64,000 nucleotides of DNA from Dehalococcoidales bacterium. GTDB lineage: Bacteria; Chloroflexota; Dehalococcoidia; Dehalococcoidales; UBA5627. The number at the start of each line of letters is the position of its first letter. Positions within the stretch are counted from its first letter, which is position 1. The stretch is taken from positions 124,001 to 188,000 of the forward strand of contig JBBAED010000001.1 in assembly GCA_041656115.1 (NCBI GenBank), given 5' to 3'. Positions 8,043 through 17,216 of this stretch are shown here, in pieces. The notes under the pieces are model-generated. The model worked only from the letters and a program-made list of their open reading frames with translations, was not told where the DNA came from and searched no databases. The position numbers and the translations under genes were made by a program.

Positions 8043-9098
8043 TTACTCTATCTCAAACTCCTCCACCTCTTTCATTAACACATCCACAAAATCCTTCTCA
8101 TCCACCGTACAGATTTTTTCGCCTCTTCTAAAAAGCACTGCTTTGCCTTTACCGCAAGCGATTCCGATATCCGCATCTTTGGCCTCGCCGGGTCCGTTAA
8201 CAACACAGCCCATAACGGCAACTGTAATCGGTTTGTTTAATTTAGCCAGTCGCTCTTCGACTTGTTTTACAATCTCAATTAAATCAACCTCTGTCCTGCC
8301 GCAGGTAGGGCAGCTCACAAGTACGGCGCCGCGATGCCTCAAATCCAAGCTTTTTAATATCTCGTAGGCGGTAATTACTTCTTCAACCGGGTCGGCAGAA
8401 AGTGATACACGAATGGTGTCTCCGATGCCCATGTAAAGCAAGGGGCTTATACCGCAAGCGCTGCGAATAATACCGCTTCCGGAGGGCCCCGATTCGGTAA
8501 TCCCGATATGCAAAGGATAAGGGATTATTTCGGCAATTTGTTTATAGGCTTCAATCGTAGTCGGAACATTAAAGGCCTTAAGCGAAACCTTTACCAAATC
8601 AAAATCTAAGTTTTCGAGTAGTTTGATATGCCTCATAGCCGCAACGACCATCTTTTGGGAAAGTGGGAGCTCAGGGGTTATGTCCTGAGGTAAGCTGCCG
8701 GCATTAACCCCAATACGAATCGGGACTTCCCTTTCTTTTGCGGCGTTAACAACGGCTGTCACCTTATCCGCTTCACCGATATTACCGGGGTTGAGGCGTA
8801 ATCCGTCCACCCCCGAATTAATCGCTTCAAGCGCTAATCTGTAATCAAAATGAATATCGGCGACAAGCGGAATACTAATCTTCTTTTTGATTTCGGCGAG
8901 GGCGGTTGCCGCTTCCATATCCGGAACCGCACAGCGGATTATTTCACAACCGTGTTCTTCAAGTTCTTTAATTTGTTTGACGGTTGCTTTAACGTCACGC
9001 GTGTCGGTTTTGGTCATTGATTGAACTGCGATGGGAGCATCGCCGCCGACAGTTACATCTCCGATTCTGACTGCTTTTGAAACTCTGCGTTGTACCAT
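8043..9098 (-). CDS. ispG: 4-hydroxy-3-methylbut-2-en-1-yl diphosphate synthase (IspG/GcpE)
   Basis: 351 residues. This is the penultimate enzyme of the MEP isoprenoid pathway, reductively converting MEcPP to HMBPP with a [4Fe-4S] cluster. The N-terminal TIM-barrel part begins with VGGDAPIAVQSMTKTDT and contains VADIHFDYRLAL and LRLNPGNIG. The C-terminal iron-sulfur part carries SCPTCGRTE and VMGCVVNGPGEA, which supply the three cluster cysteines and the signature Glu. It is the last gene of dxr-rseP-ispG, 12 bases after rseP, so it is probably cotranscribed. The length fits the bacterial form without the plant/Thermus insertion domain. Confidence 0.97.
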   Translation of the reverse strand: MVQRRVSKAVRIGDVTVGGDAPIAVQSMTKTDTRDVKATVKQIKELEEHGCEIIRCAVPDMEAATALAEIKKKISIPLVADIHFDYRLALEAINSGVDGLRLNPGNIGEADKVTAVVNAAKEREVPIRIGVNAGSLPQDITPELPLSQKMVVAAMRHIKLLENLDFDLVKVSLKAFNVPTTIEAYKQIAEIIPYPLHIGITESGPSGSGIIRSACGISPLLYMGIGDTIRVSLSADPVEEVITAYEILKSLDLRHRGAVLVSCPTCGRTEVDLIEIVKQVEERLAKLNKPITVAVMGCVVNGPGEAKDADIGIACGKGKAVLFRRGEKICTVDEKDFVDVLMKEVEEFEIE

Positions 9099-9110
9099 TT
9101 TCTTATCCCC

Positions 9111-10358
9111 TTATTCGGCTATTATCCGTGCGATATCCTGAAAAGTGATAGCTATCATTAACATAATCAGCAATACGAATCCGAAGAAATGAATCTTGCC
9201 TTCGGTTTCGGGTGCAACCTTTTTACCGCGGCGAATCCATTCCAACAATACAAATATAATTCTCCCTCCGTCAAGAGCCGGCAGCGGGAGCAAATTGATA
9301 ATCGCTAAGTTTAGGCTGAAAAAGGCGGTCCACTCCAAAAGGGGGCTGATACCCGCACGCGCAACCTGCCCGGTAATTTCCGCAATACCGACCGGCCCTA
9401 CCAGGTCTGTTGTCGCTCCGGAAACGATAAACATACTAAGAATTCCGTTTTTAAAAAGCACCATTGTTTCAAATGCCTCAACGGTTCCCTTTTTAAACGA
9501 AACCCACGGGTTAAAACTTTGTTTTTCAATTATTGCGTTTTCGGTTCTGATAGCAAAGCCGACCGCACCTTGTCCTTCGGGCGGATTCCATCTGGGAACA
9601 ACGGTTACTGTCTTTTGAGACCCGTCGGTACGTTCCAAAAGAATCTTCATTTCATTCCCAAGGTGCATTTGGATATAACGGCTGACATCGGTGTTATTAT
9701 TAACGGTTTTACCGTTGATTTCGATTATTTGATCGCCCGCTAAAATACCGGCTGATTCCGCCGGTGAGTTACCGGCTATCTCAACAACGCTTACATTTCC
9801 TGTAACGACATTGTGCGGAACCATAAAAGCGATTGTAAGCAGTAAAAACGGCAATATAAAATTCATAATTGAACCGGCGCTTAAAACAAGCAGCCTTGTT
9901 CCGATACCTTTGCCGGCGAGGCTGCGTTCCACTTGCGGGTCCTCTTCTCCCGCTATTTTGGTAAAACCACCCAAAGGGACCAAGTTTAGCGAATATTCGG
10001 TTTCCCCGTATTTGAATGCCGCTATCCGCGGCGGAAAACCCAGCCCGAATTCTTCAACCTTAACCCCACAAGCCTTGGCGGTGGCAAAGTGTCCCAGCTC
10101 GTGCGCTAAAACCACAATTATAAGTACAAAGAAGAAGGCGGCGACGGTTGTAATTAGCCCCATCCCCGGAATTACTATTTCATAACCGGCAAGTTCGGTG
10201 GCGATTATCGCAATAATTGCGATAGCAAAATAAGCTAAGGCAGCAACCAGCACTACCGCCAGCGTTAGTTCTTTACGGTTAAAAAGGCGATGCTTATAAA
10301 TTAAAGCTGCAATTGCCGCAATCGGCAGGAGCAATACAAAAGCGATTAGTATATTCAT
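9111..10358 (-). CDS. rseP: RseP/S2P-type site-2 zinc metalloprotease
   Basis: 415 residues, a membrane protease that cuts substrates within the bilayer. The zinc motif HELGH is at residues 86-90, and the third metal-site region is LPLPALDGGRIIF near residue 370. A PDZ domain lies between (about 190-275, containing SPAESAGILAGDQIIEING). There are membrane segments near 1-20, 33-55, 70-95, 155-180, 345-365 and 390-410. The zinc motif is unusually far from the N-terminus because of an extra N-terminal hydrophobic hairpin. Its start overlaps the dxr stop in a TAATG, giving tight coupling with dxr and ispG. Confidence 0.95.
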   Translation of the reverse strand: MNILIAFVLLLPIAAIAALIYKHRLFNRKELTLAVVLVAALAYFAIAIIAIIATELAGYEIVIPGMGLITTVAAFFFVLIIVVLAHELGHFATAKACGVKVEEFGLGFPPRIAAFKYGETEYSLNLVPLGGFTKIAGEEDPQVERSLAGKGIGTRLLVLSAGSIMNFILPFLLLTIAFMVPHNVVTGNVSVVEIAGNSPAESAGILAGDQIIEINGKTVNNNTDVSRYIQMHLGNEMKILLERTDGSQKTVTVVPRWNPPEGQGAVGFAIRTENAIIEKQSFNPWVSFKKGTVEAFETMVLFKNGILSMFIVSGATTDLVGPVGIAEITGQVARAGISPLLEWTAFFSLNLAIINLLPLPALDGGRIIFVLLEWIRRGKKVAPETEGKIHFFGFVLLIMLMIAITFQDIARIIAE

Positions 10359-11500
10359 TATTTACTCAAATTCTCCGCAAGTTCGATGGCTGTAACCCTT
10401 GCCCAATCGTCGGCGGCAAAAATATTTTCAAGTGTCGGGTTGTTAATGTTTGCGTGTTTTTCTAAGGTTTTTTCAATTAATTCGGCAATATGGTTAAATT
10501 TTATGCGAGATTCCAAAAAGAGCGTCACCGCCACCTCATCCGCTGCGCAAAGTACGGCAGGCATGGTCCCGCCTTCTTTTCCGGCATCGATTGCCAGTTT
10601 TAAGCAGGGGAAAACATCGGTGTTGGGCTGTTCAAAATCCAATTTATTAATTTTTCGCCAGTCGATTCTCGGTATTGCGGGATTATCCGACCGCTTGCCG
10701 TAAGTAAGTGCATATTGGATTGGTAACCGCATATCAGGAATGCCAAGTTGCGCTTTAACCGACCCGTCTTTAAATTCCACCATTGAATGGATAATACTTT
10801 GCGGATGAACCAAGACGCTGATATCTTCGTAGGAAATACCGAATAACCAATGCGCTTCGATAACTTCCATCCCTTTATTAAAGAGGGTTGCCGAATCAAT
10901 CGTAACCTTTTTACCCATTTTCCAAGAAGGGTGCTTTAAGGCTTGCTCCGGTGTTACCTCGGCCAGTTGCTCCTTTGAATAGCCTCTGAACGGTCCTCCG
11001 GACGCTGTTAAAACTATCTTGGCGTTTTCCCTGTCTTCTCCTTCAAAGCATTGCCAAATTGCGCTGTGCTCGCTATCTACCGGTAGAATCTCTGCCTTGT
11101 GCTTTTCTGCTTCCGACATAATAACGCTTCCCGCCGAAACCAGCGCTTCCTTATTGGAAAGGGCTATTTTTTTACCGGCTCTGACTGCCGCCAGCGTCGG
11201 TTTCAATCCGGCGCCTCCGGGAGTTGCAACCACTACGATATCGGCTTCCGGCAGAGCAGACATTTCCTCCATATTTAGATAACGTGAATCCGAGGAAAGT
11301 GTTAGTGCAGGTTTATCGGTACAGTAGTAATATTGGGGGCTAAATTCTTTGATTTGTTCTTTAAGAAGTTGGATATTTCCACCGGCGGCCAGCCCGATGA
11401 CATTAAATCTATCGGGTAGGGCTCGTATTACATCCAGAGTTTGTTGGCCGATGGAGCCGGTAGAACCCAATATAACCAGATTTGTAATCGCATTAGTCAT
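10358..11500 (-). CDS. dxr: 1-deoxy-D-xylulose 5-phosphate reductoisomerase
   Basis: 380 residues, second step of the MEP pathway (DXP to MEP, NADPH-dependent). The N-terminal NADPH site is VILGSTGSIGQQTLD; ALSNKEALVSAG and LPVDSEHSAIWQ carry substrate and metal ligands; KKVTIDSATLFNKGMEVIEA and VHPQSIIHSMVEF are family hallmarks. Start ATG 11500 matches family alignment. The open frame extends to 11659, but that part is translated repeat R4. No good ribosome site precedes ATG 11500, probably because repeat insertion moved the gene away from its original upstream neighbour. The stop overlaps the rseP start. Confidence 0.95.
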   Translation of the reverse strand: MTNAITNLVILGSTGSIGQQTLDVIRALPDRFNVIGLAAGGNIQLLKEQIKEFSPQYYYCTDKPALTLSSDSRYLNMEEMSALPEADIVVVATPGGAGLKPTLAAVRAGKKIALSNKEALVSAGSVIMSEAEKHKAEILPVDSEHSAIWQCFEGEDRENAKIVLTASGGPFRGYSKEQLAEVTPEQALKHPSWKMGKKVTIDSATLFNKGMEVIEAHWLFGISYEDISVLVHPQSIIHSMVEFKDGSVKAQLGIPDMRLPIQYALTYGKRSDNPAIPRIDWRKINKLDFEQPNTDVFPCLKLAIDAGKEGGTMPAVLCAADEVAVTLFLESRIKFNHIAELIEKTLEKHANINNPTLENIFAADDWARVTAIELAENLSK

Positions 11501-11562
11501 AGTACTAATATCATACAACAATTGCCGCTTTGAGGCTACGCTGGCGTTTGTTGATGCATGGT

Positions 11563-12268
11563 CTACCCCAGCCGTTCGTGGTGAGCTTGTCGAACCATAA
11601 CGGCGGCCGGACAGTAATCCTTGTTTCCCCTCGTTCGTTGGACCCTTCGACAGGCTCATGGCAATCTCGCTCTTGTCATCCTGAACGGAGTGAAGGATCT
11701 AAGAGGACGGGGAATACAAGCTATGAGGCTACCTCAGAGTCAAAAAAGGCGACGCTCTACCCTAAAATCCGCAACCGAACGTTGCACTATTCGCCAACTC
11801 CCAGATTCTTCGACAGGTTCAGACCCTTCGACAGGCTCAGGGTGCTCGGAATTTGGATTGTCTTTGCGAGGAATGAGCCTTTGGCGAATGACGTGGCAAT
11901 CTCTCCCTTGTCATCCTGAACGGAGTGAAGGATCTAAGAGACTGTGAAATATAGGCTATGAGGCTACCTCAGAGTCAAAAAAAAGGCATCGTCCTACCGT
12001 TTAAAGAGTAACCGAACACTGCACTATCCGCCAACCCTCAGATTCTTCGGCAGGCTCAGACCCTTCGACGGGCTCAGGGTGCTCGGAATTTGGATTGTCT
12101 TTGCGAGGAACGAGCCGTTAGGCGAGTGACGTGGCAATCTCCAACGAATTTAATCTATATGAGATTGCTTCGCTGCGCTCGCAAAGACAAAGGAGGATTG
12201 CTTCGCCTTCTCTATCAGGAAAAGTCTCACAAAGACAAAAGGGGGCGCCAGAATGACAAAAGGGAATG
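11563..12268 (+). repeat. mosaic repeat block R4, inside the rpsB-ispG cluster
   Basis: Forward orientation as in R1: GTTCGTGGTGAGCTTGTCGA, CCCTTCGACAGGCTCA, GTCATCCTGAACGGAGTGAAG (twice), AGATTCTTCGACAGGTTCAG and AGATTCTTCGGCAGGCTCAG, TCTTTGCGAGGAATGAGCC, and ATTGCTTCGCTGCGCTCGCA. It separates dxr from cdsA, genes that are normally adjacent in this cluster. ORFs at 11530-11919, 11621-11947 and 12090-12329 are repeat-derived. Confidence 0.9.
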
Positions 12269-12325
12269 GTCTAACAAGGATAAAAGAGGGATGTCCCGAA
12301 AGATAAAGAAAGAAGAAGTAGCCCT

Positions 12326-13132
12326 CTAATTAACAAACAGCACTACAAAATAATAGACAATAACCCCGGCAAAGAGCAGACTATCAATACGGTCGAGGAA
12401 ACCGCCGTGTCCGGGCAGGGTTTTTCCGGAATCTTTGATTGCCATATTGCGCTTAAAAAGTGATTCAAACAAATCACCGAATTGTCCGAATATGCTAACT
12501 AAAACAGCCAATAAAATGGCAACTCCGTAATTTATCGGTAATCCAAATAACCATACCAGCCCCAGCCCAATCAAGACAGCCCCCAAAACCCCTCCAAGAG
12601 CGCCTTCCGTAGTTTTCTTGGGGCTTACACTGGGGGCCAGTTTATGCTTACCCCAAGTTTTACCGATAAAATAGGCAAAGGTATCCGAGGCGACGTTAAC
12701 CAACAGTGCAAAAAAGACCCATTCACGCCCCATTTCCAGATCCCTTAGTAAAACAAAATGGCTTAAAAGCCAACCGATATAGAAAATCCCCGCCAGCGTC
12801 CAGGCCCAACTCGCAAAGGCATCTCCTTTATTCTTGCGCATTAGCATTCCAAAAATCGGAACCACAACGGCAATTGTGATAAGAATCGGAAGCAGGTTAT
12901 CGGTTTTGAAATGAGGGGAAATTATAAGAAGGACGGTCATAACTATGCCGAATGCGGTAAAAGGAATCGGTCCGGTAGCGGATTTGGAAACGGTTTTATA
13001 GAATTCGGATACGGCTAATGCCCCCCAAACGACAACCAGCACAGTCAGCCAAGGCAGCGGTTGGTCAAACCAAACGGCCCCAATAACCATAGGCAACAAT
13101 ACAAAAGCAGTTAAAAGTCTGGCTTTCAGCAT
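12326..13132 (-). CDS. cdsA: phosphatidate cytidylyltransferase
   Basis: 268 residues with seven or eight hydrophobic segments. It makes CDP-diacylglycerol from phosphatidate and CTP at the membrane, the entry to phospholipid synthesis. The C-terminal signature is present: SVSPKKTTEGALGG followed by QFGDLFESLFKRNMAIKDSG and LPGHGGFLDRIDSLLFA, which carries the catalytic Asp residues. It begins directly after the uppS stop, with no gap, so the two are cotranslated. The following dxr gene is cut off by repeat block R4. Confidence 0.95.
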   Translation of the reverse strand: MLKARLLTAFVLLPMVIGAVWFDQPLPWLTVLVVVWGALAVSEFYKTVSKSATGPIPFTAFGIVMTVLLIISPHFKTDNLLPILITIAVVVPIFGMLMRKNKGDAFASWAWTLAGIFYIGWLLSHFVLLRDLEMGREWVFFALLVNVASDTFAYFIGKTWGKHKLAPSVSPKKTTEGALGGVLGAVLIGLGLVWLFGLPINYGVAILLAVLVSIFGQFGDLFESLFKRNMAIKDSGKTLPGHGGFLDRIDSLLFAGVIVYYFVVLFVN

Positions 13133-13837
13133 TTAAACCCCGCCGTAGCGCCTTTCCCTTCGGCTAAAAGTTTCCAAAGCCTTTTTAATTTCCTTTTCGT
13201 TAAAATCGGGCCATAATACATCGGTAAAGTAGAATTCACTGTAAGCGGATTGCCACAGCAAAAAGTTTGAGATGCGAATATCCCCGCCGGTGCGGATAAC
13301 CAAATCCACATCCTCTAAATTTTTGGTATAGAGATAACTCTCAAACAGTTCTTCGTTAATATCCTCAACGGGGATTTTATCCGCAACGATATTCTTTGCC
13401 GCATTTACAATCTCGGCACGCCCGCCGTAATCAAAAGCTAATGTTAAAGTCATTAAACTGTTATTTTCGGTAAGCTTGATTGCGTCTGTTATTGCTTCTG
13501 CGGTTTCCGTAGGGAGGTTGGCAAGGTTTCCGATATGGTTTAGTTTAACCCCGTTTTTATGCAGCTCCGGCAGTTCCTCTTTAATGGATTGCCCTAAAAT
13601 TTCCAATATCCCCCGGATTTCTTCATTCGGGCGATTCCAATTTTCGGTGGAAAACGAATAGAGCGTAACGTATTTGATGCCGTATTTGGCAAGCGTTTTT
13701 ATTAGGACAAGTATATTTTTAGTACCGGCGGCATGGCCGGCTTTTCTGGGGAGACCGCGTTTCTTGGCCCACCTTCCGTTTCCGTCCATAATAAAAGCAA
13801 TGTGGTGGGGGAGTGGGGTGATATCTTTCGCTGCCAA
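13133..13837 (-). CDS. uppS: (di)trans,polycis-undecaprenyl-diphosphate synthase
   Basis: 234 residues, normal for cis-prenyltransferases. It condenses isopentenyl diphosphate onto farnesyl diphosphate to make the C55 carrier lipid for cell-wall polymers. HHIAFIMDGNGRWAKKRG holds the catalytic Asp and diphosphate-binding residues; YSFSTENWNRP and a C-terminal DLVIRTGGDIRISNFLLWQ segment complete the active site. It uses the products of the MEP genes encoded nearby. It lies between frr and cdsA in the classical order. Confidence 0.97.
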   Translation of the reverse strand: MAAKDITPLPHHIAFIMDGNGRWAKKRGLPRKAGHAAGTKNILVLIKTLAKYGIKYVTLYSFSTENWNRPNEEIRGILEILGQSIKEELPELHKNGVKLNHIGNLANLPTETAEAITDAIKLTENNSLMTLTLAFDYGGRAEIVNAAKNIVADKIPVEDINEELFESYLYTKNLEDVDLVIRTGGDIRISNFLLWQSAYSEFYFTDVLWPDFNEKEIKKALETFSRRERRYGGV

Positions 13838-13920
13838 TAAAAATACCTCTATATTCTGAACTTAGCTCGCAATACAGAGGTATTATACACTAAAGATGAT
13901 TATTTCGGAATAGGAATATT

Positions 13921-14478
13921 CTAAACTTCCATCAATTCTTTTTCTTTGTTGTCTCTGGCCTCATCGGCAAGTGCAACGGAATTATCGGTAATCTTTTGCA
14001 CCTTATCCAATGCTCGTCTGAGATCATCTTGGGAAATTTCCTTATCTTTCTCTAATTTTTTTAGTTCTTCTGACGCATCTCGGCGCAGGTTGCGAATAAT
14101 TATCTTTCCTTCTTCAACCCTTGCCTTAACGATTTTAATCAGCTCGAGTCGCCTTTCGTTTGAAAGCGGAGGGACTGCCAGCCTGATTGAAATACCGTCA
14201 TTGTTGGGGGTAAGCCCAAGGTTGGATTTAAGAATCGCTTTTTCAATTGCCTTCAGAGTGCCGGGGTCCCAAGGTTGGATGATTAACAAATTAGAACCGG
14301 AAACGGAAATACCGGCGATATGACTGATAGGCATAGTGGTTTCGGCATATTCAACCCTGACATTTTCGACCATCGCCGGTGTGGCTCTGCCGGTGCGGAT
14401 ACCGCTTAGGTCTTTCTTGAGCACATCCAAGGTGGTCTGCATTTTTTGGTCCATTGTTAACAAAACTTCTTCTATCAT
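13921..14478 (-). CDS. frr: ribosome recycling factor
   Basis: 185 residues, full length. It splits post-termination ribosomes with EF-G. It begins MIEEVL as is usual, contains IRTGRATPAMVENVRVEY, and has the long C-terminal helix of domain I with NLRRDASEELKKLEKDKEIS. It begins 4 bases after the pyrH stop and so belongs to the rpsB-tsf-pyrH-frr operon. An 83-base gap separates it from uppS. Confidence 0.97.
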   Translation of the reverse strand: MIEEVLLTMDQKMQTTLDVLKKDLSGIRTGRATPAMVENVRVEYAETTMPISHIAGISVSGSNLLIIQPWDPGTLKAIEKAILKSNLGLTPNNDGISIRLAVPPLSNERRLELIKIVKARVEEGKIIIRNLRRDASEELKKLEKDKEISQDDLRRALDKVQKITDNSVALADEARDNKEKELMEV

Positions 14479-14482
14479 ATCA

Positions 14483-15205
<723 letters not shown>

Positions 15206-15216
15206 TTAATACCTAC

Positions 15217-15738
15217 TTATTCCGATAAATCAAATCGTGCTATACGACTAACCTTTATGTTTTCTCCCATTTTGGCGATATTGTTGACGATAATGTCATT
15301 GATTGTCAGGGAAGGGTCTTTGATATAGGCCTGTTTTAAAAGACAGACACTGTTTACATCCAATTCGGCTCGGTCCTCTTCGCACATATCGGCAGGGATA
15401 TCTTCTTCGGAGATATATGCGGGATTCATAGCGGCAACTTGCATTGCGATATTGTGAGCAAGTTCTTTAAATTCGTCGGTGCGGGCAACGAAATCGGTTT
15501 CACAGTTAACTTCAACCATCGCTCCGATGCGTCCTCCGCAATGAATATAGGCCTCGACCAATCCCTGTTCGGTGGTTCTGTCGGCCTTTTTGGCGGCTTT
15601 GGCAAAACCCTGTTCCCTTAACAGTTCCAGTGCTTTTTCCATATCGCCTTCGGTTTTAACTAAAGCGGCACGGCAATCCATAATACCGGCACCGCATTGT
15701 TCTCTTAATTCTTTAATGCAAGCAGCAGAGACTTCCAA
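15217..15738 (-). CDS. tsf: elongation factor Ts, short form
   Basis: 173 residues. It is the nucleotide exchange factor for EF-Tu. The N-terminal UBA-like region contains KELREQCGAGIMDCRAAL and LREQGFAKAAKKADRTTEQG; the core has MVEVNCETDFVARTDEFKEL, including the TDFV motif that enters EF-Tu. It is clearly shorter than the E. coli form (about 280 residues), having a single core repeat and no coiled-coil module, as in Thermus and some other lineages. It is encoded 35 bases downstream of rpsB. Confidence 0.96.
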   Translation of the reverse strand: MEVSAACIKELREQCGAGIMDCRAALVKTEGDMEKALELLREQGFAKAAKKADRTTEQGLVEAYIHCGGRIGAMVEVNCETDFVARTDEFKELAHNIAMQVAAMNPAYISEEDIPADMCEEDRAELDVNSVCLLKQAYIKDPSLTINDIIVNNIAKMGENIKVSRIARFDLSE

Positions 15739-15773
15739 TGTTTATCCCCCTAATTTTATTAGTTTTAAATTAT

Positions 15774-16541
15774 TTAAGCTTCTTCTTGAGTTTCGGTTGC
15801 GACATCCGCGGCATCATCGGCAACAGCTTCTTCGGCTTCGGATGAGACGGGCATGTCACCGCTCCTGCCGGCGATAACGGCATTTGCAATCTTGCCGGTA
15901 ATCAGCTTGATTGCTCTGATGGCGTCGTCGTTAGCGGGAATCGGATAATCGATTATGTCCGGCAGACAATTGGTGTCGACAACGGCAATAATGGGAATAC
16001 CCAGTTTTTGCGCTTCGACAATGGCAATTTTTTCTTTAACCGGATCTATAATAAAGAGGGCATCGGGCAGGTTGGTCATTTCTTTGAAACCGCCCATGTT
16101 TTTGTTTAATTTTTCGATTTCTTCGCCAAGCTTAGAGGCTTCTTTCTTCGGAAGGCGCGCAAAATCACCTTTTGCTTGCTGATCTTCCAGCTTTACAAGA
16201 TAATCGATTCTGGATTGAATTGCCGAGAAGTTGGTTAATACACCGCCAACCCAGCGTTGGTTGATGTAGTACATCTCACAGCGTTTTGCCTCTTCCTCAA
16301 TGATGTCCTGAGCCTGTTTCTTTGTTCCGACAAAGAGGATTTTACCCCCGTCGGCAACCAGTTCTTTAACAAACTTGCAGGCCTCTTCCAGCATTGTCGC
16401 TGTCTGTTCAAGGTCGATAATGTGAATCCCGTTGCGTTTAGTGAAGATATATTTCTTCATACGCGGATTCCAATGACTTGTCTGGTGCCCAAAATGCGCA
16501 CCTGATTCCAGTAATTCTTTAATTGTAGCAGTGTCCGCCAA
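15774..16541 (-). CDS. rpsB: 30S ribosomal protein S2
   Basis: 255 residues. The N-terminal [20 protein letters not shown] and the following [23 protein letters not shown] and [11 protein letters not shown] segments are diagnostic of S2. The last 25 residues form an acidic tail rich in Ala, Asp and Glu, a common lineage-specific extension. It is the first gene of the rpsB-tsf-pyrH-frr-uppS-cdsA unit, with a promoter close upstream. Confidence 0.98.
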   Translation of the reverse strand: MADTATIKELLESGAHFGHQTSHWNPRMKKYIFTKRNGIHIIDLEQTATMLEEACKFVKELVADGGKILFVGTKKQAQDIIEEEAKRCEMYYINQRWVGGVLTNFSAIQSRIDYLVKLEDQQAKGDFARLPKKEASKLGEEIEKLNKNMGGFKEMTNLPDALFIIDPVKEKIAIVEAQKLGIPIIAVVDTNCLPDIIDYPIPANDDAIRAIKLITGKIANAVIAGRSGDMPVSSEAEEAVADDAADVATETQEEA

Positions 16542-16579
16542 TTTTATCCCTCTTTCTAGTTATGCTTTATTAATATGTT

Positions 16580-16585
16580 AGTATA
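16580..16585 (-). promoter_or_regulatory. -10 element of likely rpsB promoter
   Basis: On the minus strand the sequence reads TATACT at 16585-16580, within an AT-rich stretch about 40 bases upstream of rpsB. The -35 region is weak (TTACTA at 17-base spacing). Confidence 0.45.
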
Positions 16586-16780
16586 ACATAATTAACTTTA
16601 TGTAGTAAATATTCAAAACCGTTTGCCGTTCCAAGTTTACGGTATCCGTCTTTAGGCGCAAACGATTTTACAAGCCCGCTTATGATATACCACAAGAAAG
16701 AAATAACCGCAAGCGGTAGCTTTTGGAATGCCCTAGTTTTGCTTTACAAATATGCATTCAATAACCTAAAATATGGTGTC

Positions 16781-16857
16781 GGGCGATTAGCTCAGCTGGT
16801 TAGAGCGCTTGCTTCACACGCAAGAGGTCATTGGTTCAAGTCCAATATCGCCCACCA
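16781..16857 (+). tRNA. tRNA-Val (anticodon CAC)
   Basis: A complete cloverleaf can be drawn. The acceptor stem GGGCGAT pairs with ATCGCCC, the D-arm is GCTCAGCTGGTTAGAGC, and the anticodon arm is CTTGC-TTCACAC-GCAAG giving CAC. The T-arm is TTGG-TTCAAGT-CCAA, the discriminator is A, and CCA is encoded at 16855-16857. Confidence 0.97.
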
Positions 16858-16961
16858 TGTAGTTACAGTAGGGAGAACCTTTTTCCCCGCACTCACTTGA
16901 GCCGTTTTTGGCTTGGTTTGCGCATTACATAGCTTTTTTGCTAAACTATTACCTAACTTAT

Positions 16962-17034
16962 GGGCCGTTAGCTCAGTTGGTAGAGCACCTGACTTTTAAT
17001 CAGGGTGTCACAGGTTCGAGACCTGTACGGCCTA
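16962..17034 (+). tRNA. tRNA-Lys (anticodon TTT)
   Basis: The acceptor GGGCCGT pairs with ACGGCCT (one G-U at the end), the D-arm is GCTCAGTTGGTAGAGC, and the anticodon arm is CCTGA-CTTTTAA-TCAGG with anticodon TTT. The T-arm is CAGG-TTCGAGA-CCTG and the discriminator is A. CCA is not encoded, unlike in the neighbouring tRNA-Val. An accessory methyltransferase gene starts 183 bases downstream. Confidence 0.96.
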
Positions 17035-17216
17035 CATTCAGATTCCCCTCTTTATTTTCCGTGTTGAAAATTGTGTCAAATTTTTCACGATATCTTTTCG
17101 GCTCTGCTTTGGTTATAATTCGTTTACCGGCTGTTTTAGGCTTTTTTACAAGATATTCTCTGTTTAGCAAAAAGATATTGCATCTTTGTGATAATAAGTG
17201 TAAATTATAGGCATCA

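Noticed and set aside
11501..11659. Longer N-terminus for dxr
   Set aside because: The extension is repeat-derived; the family begins at the NADPH-binding strand just after ATG 11500.
12090..12329. ORF of 79 codons after repeat R4
   Set aside because: The N-terminal half is translated repeat words and the rest is low-complexity Lys/Arg-rich sequence; no ribosome site.
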